From Leptospira licerasiae serovar Varillal str. VAR 010 (GTDB lineage: Bacteria; Spirochaetota; Leptospiria; Leptospirales; Leptospiraceae): a DNA stretch of 64,000 nucleotides. The stretch covers positions 248,001 through 312,000 of the forward strand of contig NZ_AHOO02000013.1 in the NCBI RefSeq assembly GCF_000244755.1. The letters run 5' to 3'. Below, in pieces: positions 40,672-49,976 of the stretch (its first letter is position 1; each line of letters opens with the position of its first letter). The translations under genes were made by a program, and so were the position numbers. Below the pieces are notes generated by a model, which worked only from the letters and a program-made list of their open reading frames with translations, had not been told where the DNA came from and did not search any database.

Positions 40672-42183
40672 TTGTTCTCAGAGAAAAACTTAATCAGAGT
40701 GCGAGAAGGCAATAAAAAGCCTGTCTTGGAAGAAGGAGAATATATCCTTTATTGGATCCGAGCGAATCGAAGGTTGGCTTGGAATCACTCTCTTGATTAC
40801 TCGATTCATTTGGCGAAAAAGTTCAAAAAACCTTTGGTCCTATTCGAATCCGTCATGATGGATTATGAATGGAGTTCCCCTAGGCTCCATCAATTTCTTT
40901 TAGAGGGAATTTGTGATACAGCCGAAGATGCTTCTCGTGTCGGCTTTACTTATTGGCCTTTTGTGGAAACGAAAGAGCATTCACTTTCCGAGATCGTTCC
41001 GGGTATTTTAAAAAAAGCCTCAGTGGTGATTACGGATGATTTTCCTTGTTTTTTCCTGCCGGAACATGCGGAGAAGATCGCAGAGATTCTAGATTGTAAA
41101 CTTCTGCTCGTAGATTCCAATTCGATCACACCTCTTGCTTCTTACGAAAAGTCCTTCGGTTATGCTAGAGTCCTTCGCCCTAAACTACATGATAGATTTG
41201 TGGAATCTTATATGCATAGATCCGAGCGGAAACCGAGTCCGAAAAGAATTCCAAGTTCGGATACTTTAAAAAAACCGGATTTTCTATTTTCAGGGAAGAA
41301 GGAGGAAATCCCTTCCTATTTACAAAAAATGAATTCTCAATTCCCGAATGTGCTTCCTGTTCCCGGAAAGATTGGAGGAAGAAAAGAAGGGTTGGACCTA
41401 CTTAAAAAATTCCTAAAGGAAGGTCTTCCGTATTATTCGGAAGAAAGAAGCGAACCAAGGCCGCCTGAAAAGACCAAATCCTCATATCTATCCCCCTATT
41501 TACATTTTGGAATGATCTCCGTGGAGGAGATCGTAACTGCAGTACTGGAAGCAGATCCTAAGGTCAATTGGACACCGGATACTTTAAATCATTCTTATAG
41601 AGGAAAGAATGAAGGTTTCTTTCATCCGAACCCGAATATAAACTCATTTTTGGACGAACTTTTAACCTGGAGAGAACTGGGTTATCTTTTATTCTATAAG
41701 GAACCGAGCTTTAGAAAGGATCTCTCTATTCTTCCCGATTGGGCTAAGCTATCCTTAAAGGTGCATAGCGTAGATAAGAGAGAATACATATATACCAAGG
41801 AACAATTTGAGAACGCAATGACTCACGATCCTATTTGGAACGCTGCTCAGAAAGAATTAGTTCTCACCGGGACCATCCAAAATTATCTCAGAATGCTTTG
41901 GGGAAAGAAAGTAATCGAATGGTCTTCTTCGCCGGAAGAGGCATTTCGTACATTAGAAGATTTGAATCATAAATATGCGTATGATGGTAGAGATCCGAAT
42001 TCATACACCGGCATTCTATGGTGTTTTGGAGCATTCGACCGGCCTTGGGCACCGGAAAGAGCGGTATTCGGGAATATCCGTTATATGTCATCGGATTCTA
42101 CTTCTAAAAAGTTCAAATTAAAACCGTATTTGGAATATATCCAATCTCTGGAGGGATTGTCGGAATTCCGACTTTTTAAATAA
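40672..42183 (+). CDS. Class II-like deoxyribodipyrimidine photolyase
   Basis: FAD-dependent light-driven repair of cyclobutane pyrimidine dimers; about 503 residues from TTG 40672. Conserved features: IRANRRLAWNHSLDYSIHLA at the N-terminus (class II pattern), LHFGMISVEEI, FLDELLTWRELGYL, and the C-terminal MTHDPIWNAAQKEL, QNYLRMLWGKKVIEW and GILWCFGAFDRPW. TTG 40672 has AAAGGA nine bases upstream, whereas the first frame start, GTG 40642, lies inside a repeat. Could also be a cryptochrome-like relative. Confidence 0.9.
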   Translation: MFSEKNLIRVREGNKKPVLEEGEYILYWIRANRRLAWNHSLDYSIHLAKKFKKPLVLFESVMMDYEWSSPRLHQFLLEGICDTAEDASRVGFTYWPFVETKEHSLSEIVPGILKKASVVITDDFPCFFLPEHAEKIAEILDCKLLLVDSNSITPLASYEKSFGYARVLRPKLHDRFVESYMHRSERKPSPKRIPSSDTLKKPDFLFSGKKEEIPSYLQKMNSQFPNVLPVPGKIGGRKEGLDLLKKFLKEGLPYYSEERSEPRPPEKTKSSYLSPYLHFGMISVEEIVTAVLEADPKVNWTPDTLNHSYRGKNEGFFHPNPNINSFLDELLTWRELGYLLFYKEPSFRKDLSILPDWAKLSLKVHSVDKREYIYTKEQFENAMTHDPIWNAAQKELVLTGTIQNYLRMLWGKKVIEWSSSPEEAFRTLEDLNHKYAYDGRDPNSYTGILWCFGAFDRPWAPERAVFGNIRYMSSDSTSKKFKLKPYLEYIQSLEGLSEFRLFK

Positions 42184-42213
42184 CGGTCGTTATTATAAGC
42201 GAAAGAGAAGTTG

Positions 42214-42242
42214 TTGCGAATTCTTTTTCCCTGCCGTATCAT
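42214..42242 (+). promoter_or_regulatory. Promoter of the Mpo1-like gene
   Basis: TTGCGA (42214-42219), 17 bases, TATCAT (42237-42242), then a GGAGG Shine-Dalgarno close before ATG 42263. Confidence 0.5.
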
Positions 42243-42262
42243 GTAGTTCCGGAGGGACAAAG

Positions 42263-42598
42263 ATGACCGAAAATAAAAAATACGAAACCCTGCAGGAATT
42301 CTGGCCATTTTATCTAAGAGAACATTCGAACAAAATGAATCGGGTATTCCATTTTATAGGAACCACATGTGCCCTTGTGTTTATAGTTTCTGCAATCTTC
42401 TATTTAAACGCTTGGTACTTATTGGGAGCGTTGTTTAGCGGATACCTGTTCGCATGGATCGGGCATTTTTTCTTAGAAAAAAACCGTCCTGCTACTTTTA
42501 TATATCCGTTCAAATCCTTTGTAAGCGATTGGAGAATGTATTTTTATACGATCACCGGTCAATTAGGTAAGGAACTCGAAAAGGCAGGAGTGAAGTAA
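42263..42598 (+). CDS. Mpo1/DUF962 family membrane protein
   Basis: 111 residues, two membrane segments (about 35-53 and 54-72). EFWPFYLREHSNKMNRVFHF, IGHFFLEKNRPATF and PFKSFVSDWRMY match the DUF962/Mpo1-like family, whose yeast member is an Fe(II) dioxygenase acting on 2-hydroxy fatty acids; His residues H21, H30 and H68-type positions are retained. Function in bacteria uncertain. Confidence 0.85.
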   Translation: MTENKKYETLQEFWPFYLREHSNKMNRVFHFIGTTCALVFIVSAIFYLNAWYLLGALFSGYLFAWIGHFFLEKNRPATFIYPFKSFVSDWRMYFYTITGQLGKELEKAGVK

Positions 42599-42607
42599 CT
42601 TCCTTGA

Positions 42608-42663
42608 GTTGCGAAGTCGCAGGGTTTTTCTTTAAGATTTACCGTTATCTGCGATTTCGCGAC
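42608..42663. repeat. Inverted repeat between convergent genes
   Basis: GTTGCGAAGTCGCAG (42608-42622) is complementary, with two mismatches, to CTGCGATTTCGCGAC (42649-42663). The arms share the GCGAAGTCGC motif with the larger intergenic repeats; a TTTTT run follows the left arm. Possibly a terminator or a small related element. Confidence 0.5.
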
Positions 42664-42734
42664 TAGTACCTCGTTTTAGTGTTATTCATCTATTACCGAA
42701 GCATAATAAATTTAATCGCAACTATCTAAAATCC

Positions 42735-44078
42735 TTAAGCTCCGACAGCTACTACAGTCACCGGTTTTTCTTTTCCTTTTACTTGTACTGGAGGAAGAGT
42801 TTCTCCTATAAAGTTCGCCCCCGCTAGTTTCCAGGTTTCTTCGGAGACCAATAGTTCTTTTCCGAAGTTTTTAGTAAGAGATTCTATTCTGGAAGCAGTG
42901 TTGACTGCGTCTCCGATTACGGTGAATTCTGCTCTTCTGCTTGTTTCAATATTTCCGGAGAAAACTTCTCCCGTATGGATCCCGATCCCGATCCTTACAG
43001 GTTCCAGTCCTTTGGCTTCTCTGTTCTTATTAAATTCTCCTAATTTTTCCAACATCCTCTGTCCGCATTGTAACGCACGGATTGCATCCGAGGCAGGATC
43101 GGCAGAAGGATAGGGAGTTCCGAATGTTGCCATGACTGCGTCGCCTATATATTTGTCCAGGGTCCCGCCGAATTCGAAAACACAATCGGTTAATGTTTCT
43201 CTAATGGAAGAAAGAAATCTACTTAGTTCGAGAGGATCCATATTTTCCGAAAGAGCAGTGAAGTTGCGGATATCGGTGAATAATATTGTGGCGGTTTGTC
43301 TTCTTCCTTCCAAGACGTCTGGATTAGTCATCATTTCCTCAACCATTCCGGGAGAGAAGTAACGAGATAGTAGTGATCTTTGTGCTTCTCCTTCTCCGAT
43401 TCGTCTTATCATGATCAGAGTCCTCAAGATCCCGAAAGCGAAAAAGAATGCCAGGATCAGATAGACCATAGGCCTTCCGAATAATGCATCCGTGAAAAGA
43501 ACGTTCGGACCCATTACATAGTCTCCCCAATCTTTTGCGAATACCATCTTATCATACAATAACGCATAGGAAAAGATCCCGAAATAGACCATGTAAAATA
43601 GGATAACGCTTAAGACCACGTATCTTAATCTGAACTGGATCAATGAAAACGCGAGAGGGAAGAGCAGAAAGTTCATGATTGGATTTTTGATAGCAAATCC
43701 TAGATCGAACGAATTTTGGTGAAGAGTATAATATAATAACAAAGAACTGATCACAAAAAAGTCCGCTACCAAAGCAAGATAAGAAAATCCTTTGATCGCC
43801 CAATGAGTGCAGGTGCGTATTACGTAAGAGTGTCCAATTGTGACTGCAGTGAAAAGTGTAAACGCGATCCCGTTTATGATTGCGTCTCCGGTTTTCCAAT
43901 TTAAGGCCAACTGGGCCGCAAAAAATAGAAGAAGCAAATATCGAAAGGCATTGGACACATAGGCGCCTATGATCTCTTCGTTTTCCAAAACTTTACGGAC
44001 CGAATCGTCCATTTTATTGCGATCCGTTATTTCCAGAATATTACAAAGAAACTTAGGTAGATAATCTTTGATAGGCAT
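42735..44078 (-). CDS. Membrane adenylate cyclase
   Basis: Class III nucleotide cyclase of about 447 residues from ATG 44078. Five or six membrane segments (first about 40-220 residues) precede the cyclase domain: ILFTDIRNFTALSENMD with the first metal Asp, GTLDKYIGDAVMATFG with substrate-recognition Lys and second Asp, and VIGDAVNTASRIE; Lys and Asp at these positions favour ATP. The open frame extends to 44255 over the neighbouring gene, but the extra N-terminus is unlikely; ATG 44012 (MDDSVRKVLENEE) is another good candidate start. Confidence 0.85.
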   Translation of the reverse strand: MPIKDYLPKFLCNILEITDRNKMDDSVRKVLENEEIIGAYVSNAFRYLLLLFFAAQLALNWKTGDAIINGIAFTLFTAVTIGHSYVIRTCTHWAIKGFSYLALVADFFVISSLLLYYTLHQNSFDLGFAIKNPIMNFLLFPLAFSLIQFRLRYVVLSVILFYMVYFGIFSYALLYDKMVFAKDWGDYVMGPNVLFTDALFGRPMVYLILAFFFAFGILRTLIMIRRIGEGEAQRSLLSRYFSPGMVEEMMTNPDVLEGRRQTATILFTDIRNFTALSENMDPLELSRFLSSIRETLTDCVFEFGGTLDKYIGDAVMATFGTPYPSADPASDAIRALQCGQRMLEKLGEFNKNREAKGLEPVRIGIGIHTGEVFSGNIETSRRAEFTVIGDAVNTASRIESLTKNFGKELLVSEETWKLAGANFIGETLPPVQVKGKEKPVTVVAVGA

Positions 44079-44246
44079 AGCTCCCCAAAATACTCCTTTC
44101 CATTTTTGATTCAATCGTTTCTTATTGTTTTCGACTGAATCGGATAACAAAAGGAATGTTATAATTCCTAAATAAAAATCCGAATCGGTGGAACTTTTAT
44201 ACAAAACCAAGATCGGGTCAACCCTTGGATAGAACAGGATAGAAGA

Positions 44247-44933
44247 ATGAACCATAGAGTTGCAATCATTGCAGGCGGAACGGGACTTGTTGGCGGAGAG
44301 CTTGTGCAGGAATTATTAATAGATCCATCTTGGGATAAGGTTTACCTTTTGGTTCGCAAACCTCTGGGATGGACCCATTCCAAATTGGAATTGATCCTTA
44401 CAGATTGGGAAAAACTTCCTGAGTTTCCTCAAGGTATTACGGATGCATTTTGCACTTTAGGAACTACGATCGGCAAGGCAGGCTCTAAAGAGAATTTTAA
44501 AAAAGTGGATTTCGAATATCCATTAAGCTTTGCAAAAGCCGCAAGGGAGAAGGGCGTAAAATCTTTCTTCATAGTGACTGCACTCGGAGCGGATACGAAT
44601 TCATTCGTATTTTATAACCAAGTTAAAGGAGAAGTAGAAGAGGAAATTTCAAAACTCGGTTTTGAAACTTTCGGGATTTTCAGACCTTCTCTTTTAGAAG
44701 GAGATCGAAAAGAATTCAGGTTGGGGGAGAAGATCGGATCAAAACTTGCCTTTTTGATCAATCCTCTGCTTTTAGGTCCTCTCAAAAAATACAGATCTAT
44801 TCATGCAAAGACGGTAGCCAAGTCCATGTTGAACCTGGCTTGGTCCGGCAAAAAAGGAAAGCAGATCATAGAATCGGATCAGATACAGATATTGGGATCT
44901 TCTTCCGCAAGAGCGAATTTGGATTCTATTTAG
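44247..44933 (+). CDS. NAD(P)-binding oxidoreductase, atypical SDR
   Basis: 228 residues. Rossmann motif IIAGGTGLVGGELV at the N-terminus, LGTTIGKAGSKENFKKVDFE, FFIVTALGADTNSF and YNQVKGEVEEEI resemble the HTATIP2/TIP30-like NAD(P)-binding family. A divergent, catalytically uncertain SDR. ATG 44247 follows AGGATAGAAG. Probably cytoplasmic. Confidence 0.82.
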   Translation: MNHRVAIIAGGTGLVGGELVQELLIDPSWDKVYLLVRKPLGWTHSKLELILTDWEKLPEFPQGITDAFCTLGTTIGKAGSKENFKKVDFEYPLSFAKAAREKGVKSFFIVTALGADTNSFVFYNQVKGEVEEEISKLGFETFGIFRPSLLEGDRKEFRLGEKIGSKLAFLINPLLLGPLKKYRSIHAKTVAKSMLNLAWSGKKGKQIIESDQIQILGSSSARANLDSI

Positions 44934-44997
44934 CAGCTTCCTGCCTCTGTGCGCAAAAAACTGAGGCTTTCCTTCCTTTTGTGCCGAGAAGCCGAAA

Positions 44998-46752
44998 TTA
45001 AACCAACACTGCTTCTTTTTTATTTTGGATGCGGATTTTATTATATTCTAAGAAAGCCGAGCTATCCAGATTATAAGAATGAACCAGAGTTTCTCTTTGG
45101 GCCTTCGCTTCTCCGTCTAACTTTTTCAGGCCTCTTTCTAAGATCACTCCTATGATAACTCTTGTTGCGGATTCCACTAGTTCGAACGCAACCTCGTCTT
45201 TGGATGTTCCATTCTCTAAAGAAGTATAAATTGTATGGGATTCTTCCAGTTTTTTACGGTTTTCGATCAGTTCTCTGGAGGCGGAGATATTAGATATTTC
45301 CTCGTCCAGATATTGTCTTAAGATCCCTTTTGCGCCAAGTCCGGTGACAATTCCACCGATTGCCGCTACTACCTGCAATTGTGTGGTCCCTTCATAAATA
45401 TTGGTGATCCGTACATCCCTATAGATCCTGGAAATATCGTAATCGTAGGTATATCCCGCTCCTCCGTGGATTTGGAGTGCGTCGAATGCGATCTTATTTG
45501 CCTGTTCCGTAATATAATATTTAGATAATGGAGTGAATAGATTGGCGAGTTTCTCCCATTTTTTGATACTTTCTTCCTTTTTGATCTCCCTTTCGTCTAC
45601 ACCGGACTCTTTCATTTTTTCCGATTTCCAATGATAAAGGTCTATAGATCTGGAAGCTTCCTGGAGAATGGAACGCATTGCTAGGATCTCTCTGTCCATT
45701 AGATCCAACATTTTTTTCACCGCAGGTATATTTTTGATCTTCTTACCGAATTGTTCTCTTTCATCCGCGTATTTTTTGGCTTCATAATAAGCGGCCGCTC
45801 CGATCCCCATTGCTTGCCCTGCGATGGAAAGTCTTGCGCCGTTCATCATTGCCATGGAATATTTTACGAGTCCGTAACCTTCTTCTCCGATCAATATACC
45901 TGGGGTGTTTTCGTAGACTACTTCACAAGTCGGAGAACAATGTAGTCCCATTTTCTTTTCAATTCCGGCGATCTCCACATCTTCACTTTTGACGATGAAG
46001 AAGGAGAGTCCTCTTGCACCGCTTGTCGGACTTCCGGTTCTTGCCAATGTAAGAATAATGGAAGGTTTATCATTGAAGCCGCAACCGTGAGTGATGAATC
46101 TTTTCGCTCCGGTGATCCTCCAGATCCCGTCTTCTCCTTTGATCGCTTTTGTTTGCAGGTTTGGGAGATCTGATCCGTAATTCGGCTCCGTGAGCGCCAT
46201 TGCTCCGCAAAGTTCTCCGGCCGCCATTTTAGGCACATAGGATTCTACCATTTCTTTAGAACCGAATCTTTCAATAGTCTCTGCAAGGTTCATACATCCT
46301 AAAGCGATCGCAACCGATCCATCCGCTCTGGAAAATATTTCCATAAGCATTGCCTGTACGGTGCAAGGTAATCCTAAACCCCCATGTTTACGTCCGATCG
46401 AATAAGGAAGAATTCCGGCTTCTTTGACCTGATTGACTGCGTTTATCATTTCCTTAGGGAAACGAACTTTACCTTTTTCGTATATTAGACCTTCTGAATC
46501 CATTTTCTGAGCGAAAGGAGCGATCTCTTTTCCTGCGATCTCACCCGCAGACTCTAGTACGGATCTGTAAAATTCGACTGCTTCTTCTTTACTTCCCGGA
46601 GCTAACGCGAATTCTTCCTTTCCGGTCTTTTCATATTCTTTTTTGTCTAAAAAACCTTGTTCGAATGCTTCTACTATCTCTTCCCAATCTATTAAGGATT
46701 CGAAATATTGTTTTAAGTCTTCGTTCTCTAAGAAGTAATTATTTTCGAGCAT
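44998..46752 (-). CDS. Acyl-CoA dehydrogenase (long form)
   Basis: 584-residue flavoprotein dehydrogenating acyl-CoA in beta-oxidation. Features: [20 protein letters not shown] (FAD/substrate loop), [23 protein letters not shown], and the catalytic Glu in [11 protein letters not shown] near residue 470, followed by an extra C-terminal region of about 110 residues as in long acyl-CoA dehydrogenases. A TGAAC-N4-GTTCA palindrome lies upstream (46773-46786) as a candidate operator. Confidence 0.92.
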   Translation of the reverse strand: MLENNYFLENEDLKQYFESLIDWEEIVEAFEQGFLDKKEYEKTGKEEFALAPGSKEEAVEFYRSVLESAGEIAGKEIAPFAQKMDSEGLIYEKGKVRFPKEMINAVNQVKEAGILPYSIGRKHGGLGLPCTVQAMLMEIFSRADGSVAIALGCMNLAETIERFGSKEMVESYVPKMAAGELCGAMALTEPNYGSDLPNLQTKAIKGEDGIWRITGAKRFITHGCGFNDKPSIILTLARTGSPTSGARGLSFFIVKSEDVEIAGIEKKMGLHCSPTCEVVYENTPGILIGEEGYGLVKYSMAMMNGARLSIAGQAMGIGAAAYYEAKKYADEREQFGKKIKNIPAVKKMLDLMDREILAMRSILQEASRSIDLYHWKSEKMKESGVDEREIKKEESIKKWEKLANLFTPLSKYYITEQANKIAFDALQIHGGAGYTYDYDISRIYRDVRITNIYEGTTQLQVVAAIGGIVTGLGAKGILRQYLDEEISNISASRELIENRKKLEESHTIYTSLENGTSKDEVAFELVESATRVIIGVILERGLKKLDGEAKAQRETLVHSYNLDSSAFLEYNKIRIQNKKEAVLV

Positions 46753-46772
46753 AGATATTCTCCGGATATAAA

Positions 46773-46786
46773 TGAACTTTTGTTCA
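46773..46786 (-). promoter_or_regulatory. Palindromic operator candidate TGAAC-TTTT-GTTCA
   Basis: Perfect 5+4+5 palindrome about 20 bases before the acyl-CoA dehydrogenase start. Its form resembles operators of TetR-type fatty-acid regulators; a Gram-positive-like LexA box (GAAC-N4-GTTC) is an alternative. Confidence 0.5.
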
Positions 46787-46954
46787 GTGTGATTGCGTTT
46801 CTTAAGAGACCCTTATTATTCGGATTTGATATGGAAAGGGAAAAATTCTAGGACGGAATATTTTTTAAAAGTCAGGATTCTTTTTGAACAGTATTAGGTT
46901 TCGCGAAGAGGCCACGGAGTTCGAAGAGTTAGAAGGAATGGGGAGATTATTCAC

Positions 46955-47110
46955 GCAGAGTCGCAAAGCCGCAGAGAGGGTTGGATAATAGTTTTTGATG
47001 GCTTGAGGATTTAGTTAGTCTGAGGATTGATAAAGAAATTGGAAATTGAGTATTTGGAATGTGAAAAAAACTCCGCGCCCCTGCGTCTCGGCGAGCGTAA
47101 TTGCAGCTAA
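46955..47110. repeat. Intergenic inverted repeat, family copy 5
   Basis: Within the 431-base gap between the acyl-CoA dehydrogenase and lipL32. Left arm CACGCAGAGTCGCAAAGCC (about 46955-46975); right arm CTCCGCGCCCCTGCGTCTCG (about 47072-47091). Apart from it, the palindrome at 46773 and the lipL32 terminator, I see nothing in this gap. Confidence 0.65.
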
Positions 47111-47120
47111 TCGAATGTAT

Positions 47121-47152
47121 AAAAAAAGCCGCCGGTTTTACCCGACGGCTTT
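47121..47152 (-). terminator. lipL32 terminator
   Basis: Minus-strand hairpin AGCCGTCGG/CCGGCGGCT (one G-T pair) followed by TTTTTTT, about 30 bases after the lipL32 stop. Confidence 0.85.
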
Positions 47153-47183
47153 CGGCTTTAAGCAAAGCGGGAAAAAAGAAGGA

Positions 47184-47990
47184 TTACTTCTTGTCTCCAG
47201 CAACTGCAGCTTTCAATTTTTCTTCTGCATCAACAGCTAATTTTTGCAATTCAGCTGGGTTTGCGTGAAGAATAGGAGAAAGACCTGGAACACCTGGAGG
47301 GCCAAGAACTCCAACAGTAGCTACGAAAGAACCTTTAACTTCGCCTACTTTGTAAGTAGTGAAGGTAATTCTGTATAAACCGCGAACTAAAAGTTTTTTA
47401 GTGTCGATGTTTTTCAGTTCGTCCAAGCTTTTTGGAATATTAGGAATTTGGATACGAAGTAAAGAGTTGTACTTGTTGTGACGCTCTTCATTGTAAGTAT
47501 CGTCTCCATCATCATTGTCGCCAAGATTTTGAAGAGCTTTTCCTTTAGCTGCTCCTTCGATTTGGTTCGGCATAATAGCTGCTAAGCGCTCTACGCGAAT
47601 CCAAGTATCGAACCAGTTCGGCATGCTTTTTTCTTCTGGAGTTGCAGCTTTGAAAGCCTCGCTCACGAAGTCGCCGCTAGATGGCTCACCGATTTCTCCG
47701 GTAGGGGAAATTAAGCGAACACCTAGTTCAACGATAGCTGCTGGAACCCAAATATAAAGGAAATATGATTTCTTTCCGTTTACTACTGCGTCAGCGGCTT
47801 GTCCTGGTTTGATGTATCCCCAATAGTTCACAGTTTCAGAATAAGGTGCGAAAAGCTTCTTAACTCCTACTCCTGGAATGTCTTGCTCTCCGACCGAGAA
47901 ATTACTTTGTAGGCCGGGGAGTCCACCGATACATGCAGCAAAGCTGACCATTATAGCGGTGGAGATTATAAGGATCGAAGATTTTTTCAT
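47184..47990 (-). CDS. lipL32: Major surface lipoprotein LipL32
   Basis: 268 residues. Type II signal peptide with lipidated C20 (MVSFAAC), then the LipL32 domain: [59 protein letters not shown], the acidic calcium-site region [20 protein letters not shown] and [20 protein letters not shown]. In pathogens this is the most abundant outer-membrane lipoprotein; its presence excludes saprophytes. AAGGAG lies nine bases before the ATG, and it has a strong promoter and its own terminator. Exact host role remains debated. Confidence 0.97.
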   Translation of the reverse strand: MKKSSILIISTAIMVSFAACIGGLPGLQSNFSVGEQDIPGVGVKKLFAPYSETVNYWGYIKPGQAADAVVNGKKSYFLYIWVPAAIVELGVRLISPTGEIGEPSSGDFVSEAFKAATPEEKSMPNWFDTWIRVERLAAIMPNQIEGAAKGKALQNLGDNDDGDDTYNEERHNKYNSLLRIQIPNIPKSLDELKNIDTKKLLVRGLYRITFTTYKVGEVKGSFVATVGVLGPPGVPGLSPILHANPAELQKLAVDAEEKLKAAVAGDKK

Positions 47991-48019
47991 TCGAGAGATC
48001 TCCTTGGTATGGATTGCTC

Positions 48020-48048
48020 AAGATAGAGAAGAGATTCCTTTTTGTAAA
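48020..48048 (-). promoter_or_regulatory. lipL32 promoter
   Basis: On the minus strand TTTACA, 17 bases, TATCTT; this puts the start of transcription about 20-25 bases before the lipL32 ATG. Confidence 0.6.
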
Positions 48049-48221
48049 TCTAATTAATAAATTTTTGTTTCCTACGACTCTTTTGCGGTGCAAAAATTTT
48101 ACAAAGAGGTAATTTTACCTCCGGCAGGGATCATATAACAAGTTCCATTTGGAGAGTAAAAAAATTTCCAGGTCTCCGAATATAGGAAACGTTTCAATGA
48201 GGGAATGATGGATAGGTTAGT

Positions 48222-48620
48222 TTAGTTTTTGAAAAGCCAGGACCAAAACCATTCCCAAAGATCCAATAACCAGGCAAATAATCTACCAAGGATCCCAGTA
48301 TGGGAATATCTTCTTAATAGCTTTTGGGCCCTTTCTTGTTCTTCCGGGGTAAACGGTAGCCGTACATTGTTTTCTTCGGCTTCGATCAGAACTCTTTCTT
48401 TTTTACTTCGTACATCTACGATTCGGACATCAACATATTCCCAGCCCAGAAGTTTTACACATTCCAGGCGTCTTTCGCCAGAGACTAATTTATTGTCCAG
48501 GTCGATAATGATCGGATGCAAAAGCCCTAAGTTTTGTATGGAAGATTTTAGACCTTGTAAGTCGCCTAAATCTTTACGAATGCGGTTCTTTACCTTAATA
48601 TCGGAGACCCGAATTTTCAT
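48222..48620 (-). CDS. ParB-like nuclease-domain protein with hydrophobic C-terminal tail
   Basis: 132 residues. Residues 1-75 have a ParB/Srx-type N-terminal domain (VSDIKVKNRIRKDLGDLQGL, LGLLHPIIID, SGERRLECVKLLG with G48-E-R-R51) as in CTP-binding ParB proteins. There is no HTH or dimerisation domain; instead the end is Trp/Phe/Leu-rich (GRLFAWLLDLWEWFWSWLF, about 112-130), likely a membrane-associating or oligomerising helix. Not a chromosome-partition ParB. Upstream gene of lipL32 on the same strand but 231 bases away with its own promoter between. Confidence 0.75.
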   Translation of the reverse strand: MKIRVSDIKVKNRIRKDLGDLQGLKSSIQNLGLLHPIIIDLDNKLVSGERRLECVKLLGWEYVDVRIVDVRSKKERVLIEAEENNVRLPFTPEEQERAQKLLRRYSHTGILGRLFAWLLDLWEWFWSWLFKN

Positions 48621-48729
48621 CTAAGAAATGCTTTTTTCACCGTATAATTCCTACAAATCAATTTCAGAAGTTTTGACTAAATTTCCGTAAGAAGCCTCCT
48701 TGGATTGGAAAAGGTTGGGTCGGATTCAC

Positions 48730-48758
48730 TTGACAGTGACGACTTGCATAGGTTTATA
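48730..48758 (+). promoter_or_regulatory. metK promoter
   Basis: Near-consensus TTGACA (48730-48735), 17 bases, TTTATA (48753-48758). It is followed by a leader of about 50 bases with a GGGG/CCCC hairpin (GGGGAAGATTCTCCCC, about 48769-48784). Confidence 0.75.
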
Positions 48759-48815
48759 GTTTTAGGCGGGGAAGATTCTCCCCTTCGAAATAATTTTAAC
48801 AGGAATTACAATCGA

Positions 48816-49976
48816 ATGTCCCTTCAAGACTTCATCTTTACCTCGGAATCCGTATCGGAAGGACATCCGGACAAGGTTTGCGATCAAATTTCCGACGCAA
48901 TTCTGGACGCTTATTTAGCACAGGATCCAAAATCTAGGGTAGCCTGCGAGTCCCTGGTAACTACTAATTTAGTGGTTATCGCAGGAGAAGTTACCAGCAA
49001 AGGAAAAATCGACGCTGCCGAGATCGCAAGAAACGTAATCAAAGAGATCGGTTATAACGATATTTCTCTAGGATTTGATGCAGAGTTCGCGGTAGTTTCC
49101 TCTCATATTCACGCCCAAAGTCCTGACATTTCTCAAGGTGTTACCGAGGGAGAAGGTCTTTTTAAAGAGCAAGGAGCCGGCGACCAAGGTTTGATGTTCG
49201 GGTTTGCTATCGACGAGACTCCTGAACTAATGCCTATGCCTATCTACTATTCTCACGAGTTAGTCAAACATCTGGCTGGATTACGTCATACCGGTAAATT
49301 GAATTGGTTACGTCCTGATGCTAAGTCTCAGGTAACTGTTGAATACAAAAATGGAAAACCTACTCGTGTGGATACCGTGGTAATTTCCACCCAGCATACT
49401 CCAGAAGTTTCCCATAAACAGATTGAGGAATCCGTAATTGAAGAATGTATTAAGAAGGTAATCCCGGCTAACTTCTTGAAAGACACGAAATATTTTATCA
49501 ACCCAACCGGACAGTTCATCATTGGCGGGCCTCACGGGGATACAGGTCTAACCGGGCGTAAGATTATCGTGGATACTTACGGCGGCTACGGAAGACATGG
49601 TGGTGGAGCATTCTCCGGAAAAGATCCATCCAAAGTGGACCGTTCCGCAGCTTATATGGGTAGATATATCGCGAAAAACGTGGTAGCAGCCGGACTTGCT
49701 TCTCAATGCGAGGTGCAGTTGGCATATGCGATCGGAGTGGCAGAACCTGTTTCGGTTCACGTGGACACTTTCGGAACAGGTAAACTTTCCGAAGAAGAGA
49801 TCGTAAAAAGAATTAGAGCTAACTTCAAACTGACTCCAAGAGGGATCACCGAGTCCTTACAATTATTGGAGAAAGGAAGAAAATACAGGGAAACCGCAGC
49901 TTACGGACATTTCGGAAGAAGTGGAGAAACATTTACCTGGGAAAGAACCGATAAAGCAGGAGCATTGAAAGGTTAA
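48816..49976 (+). CDS. metK: S-adenosylmethionine synthetase
   Basis: Makes AdoMet from methionine and ATP. 386 residues from ATG 48816; the frame opens at 48705, but that start lies before the TTGACA promoter, so 48816 is preferred and gives the usual N-terminus [19 protein letters not shown]. Motifs: [32 protein letters not shown] and [14 protein letters not shown]. The stop overlaps the next gene's ATG in TAATG. Confidence 0.96.
   Translation: MSLQDFIFTSESVSEGHPDKVCDQISDAILDAYLAQDPKSRVACESLVTTNLVVIAGEVTSKGKIDAAEIARNVIKEIGYNDISLGFDAEFAVVSSHIHAQSPDISQGVTEGEGLFKEQGAGDQGLMFGFAIDETPELMPMPIYYSHELVKHLAGLRHTGKLNWLRPDAKSQVTVEYKNGKPTRVDTVVISTQHTPEVSHKQIEESVIEECIKKVIPANFLKDTKYFINPTGQFIIGGPHGDTGLTGRKIIVDTYGGYGRHGGGAFSGKDPSKVDRSAAYMGRYIAKNVVAAGLASQCEVQLAYAIGVAEPVSVHVDTFGTGKLSEEEIVKRIRANFKLTPRGITESLQLLEKGRKYRETAAYGHFGRSGETFTWERTDKAGALKG

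Noticed and set aside
44079..44255. N-terminal extension of the adenylate cyclase
   Set aside because: It would overlap the start of the neighbouring divergent gene and has no membrane or domain features.
48705..48815. Upstream extension of metK
   Set aside because: It lies across a near-consensus promoter and leader; MetK family N-terminus begins at 48816.
48753..48816. SAM riboswitch in the metK leader
   Set aside because: The leader is only about 50 bases and shows one simple hairpin, too short for the SAM-I fold and without recognisable SAM-II features.
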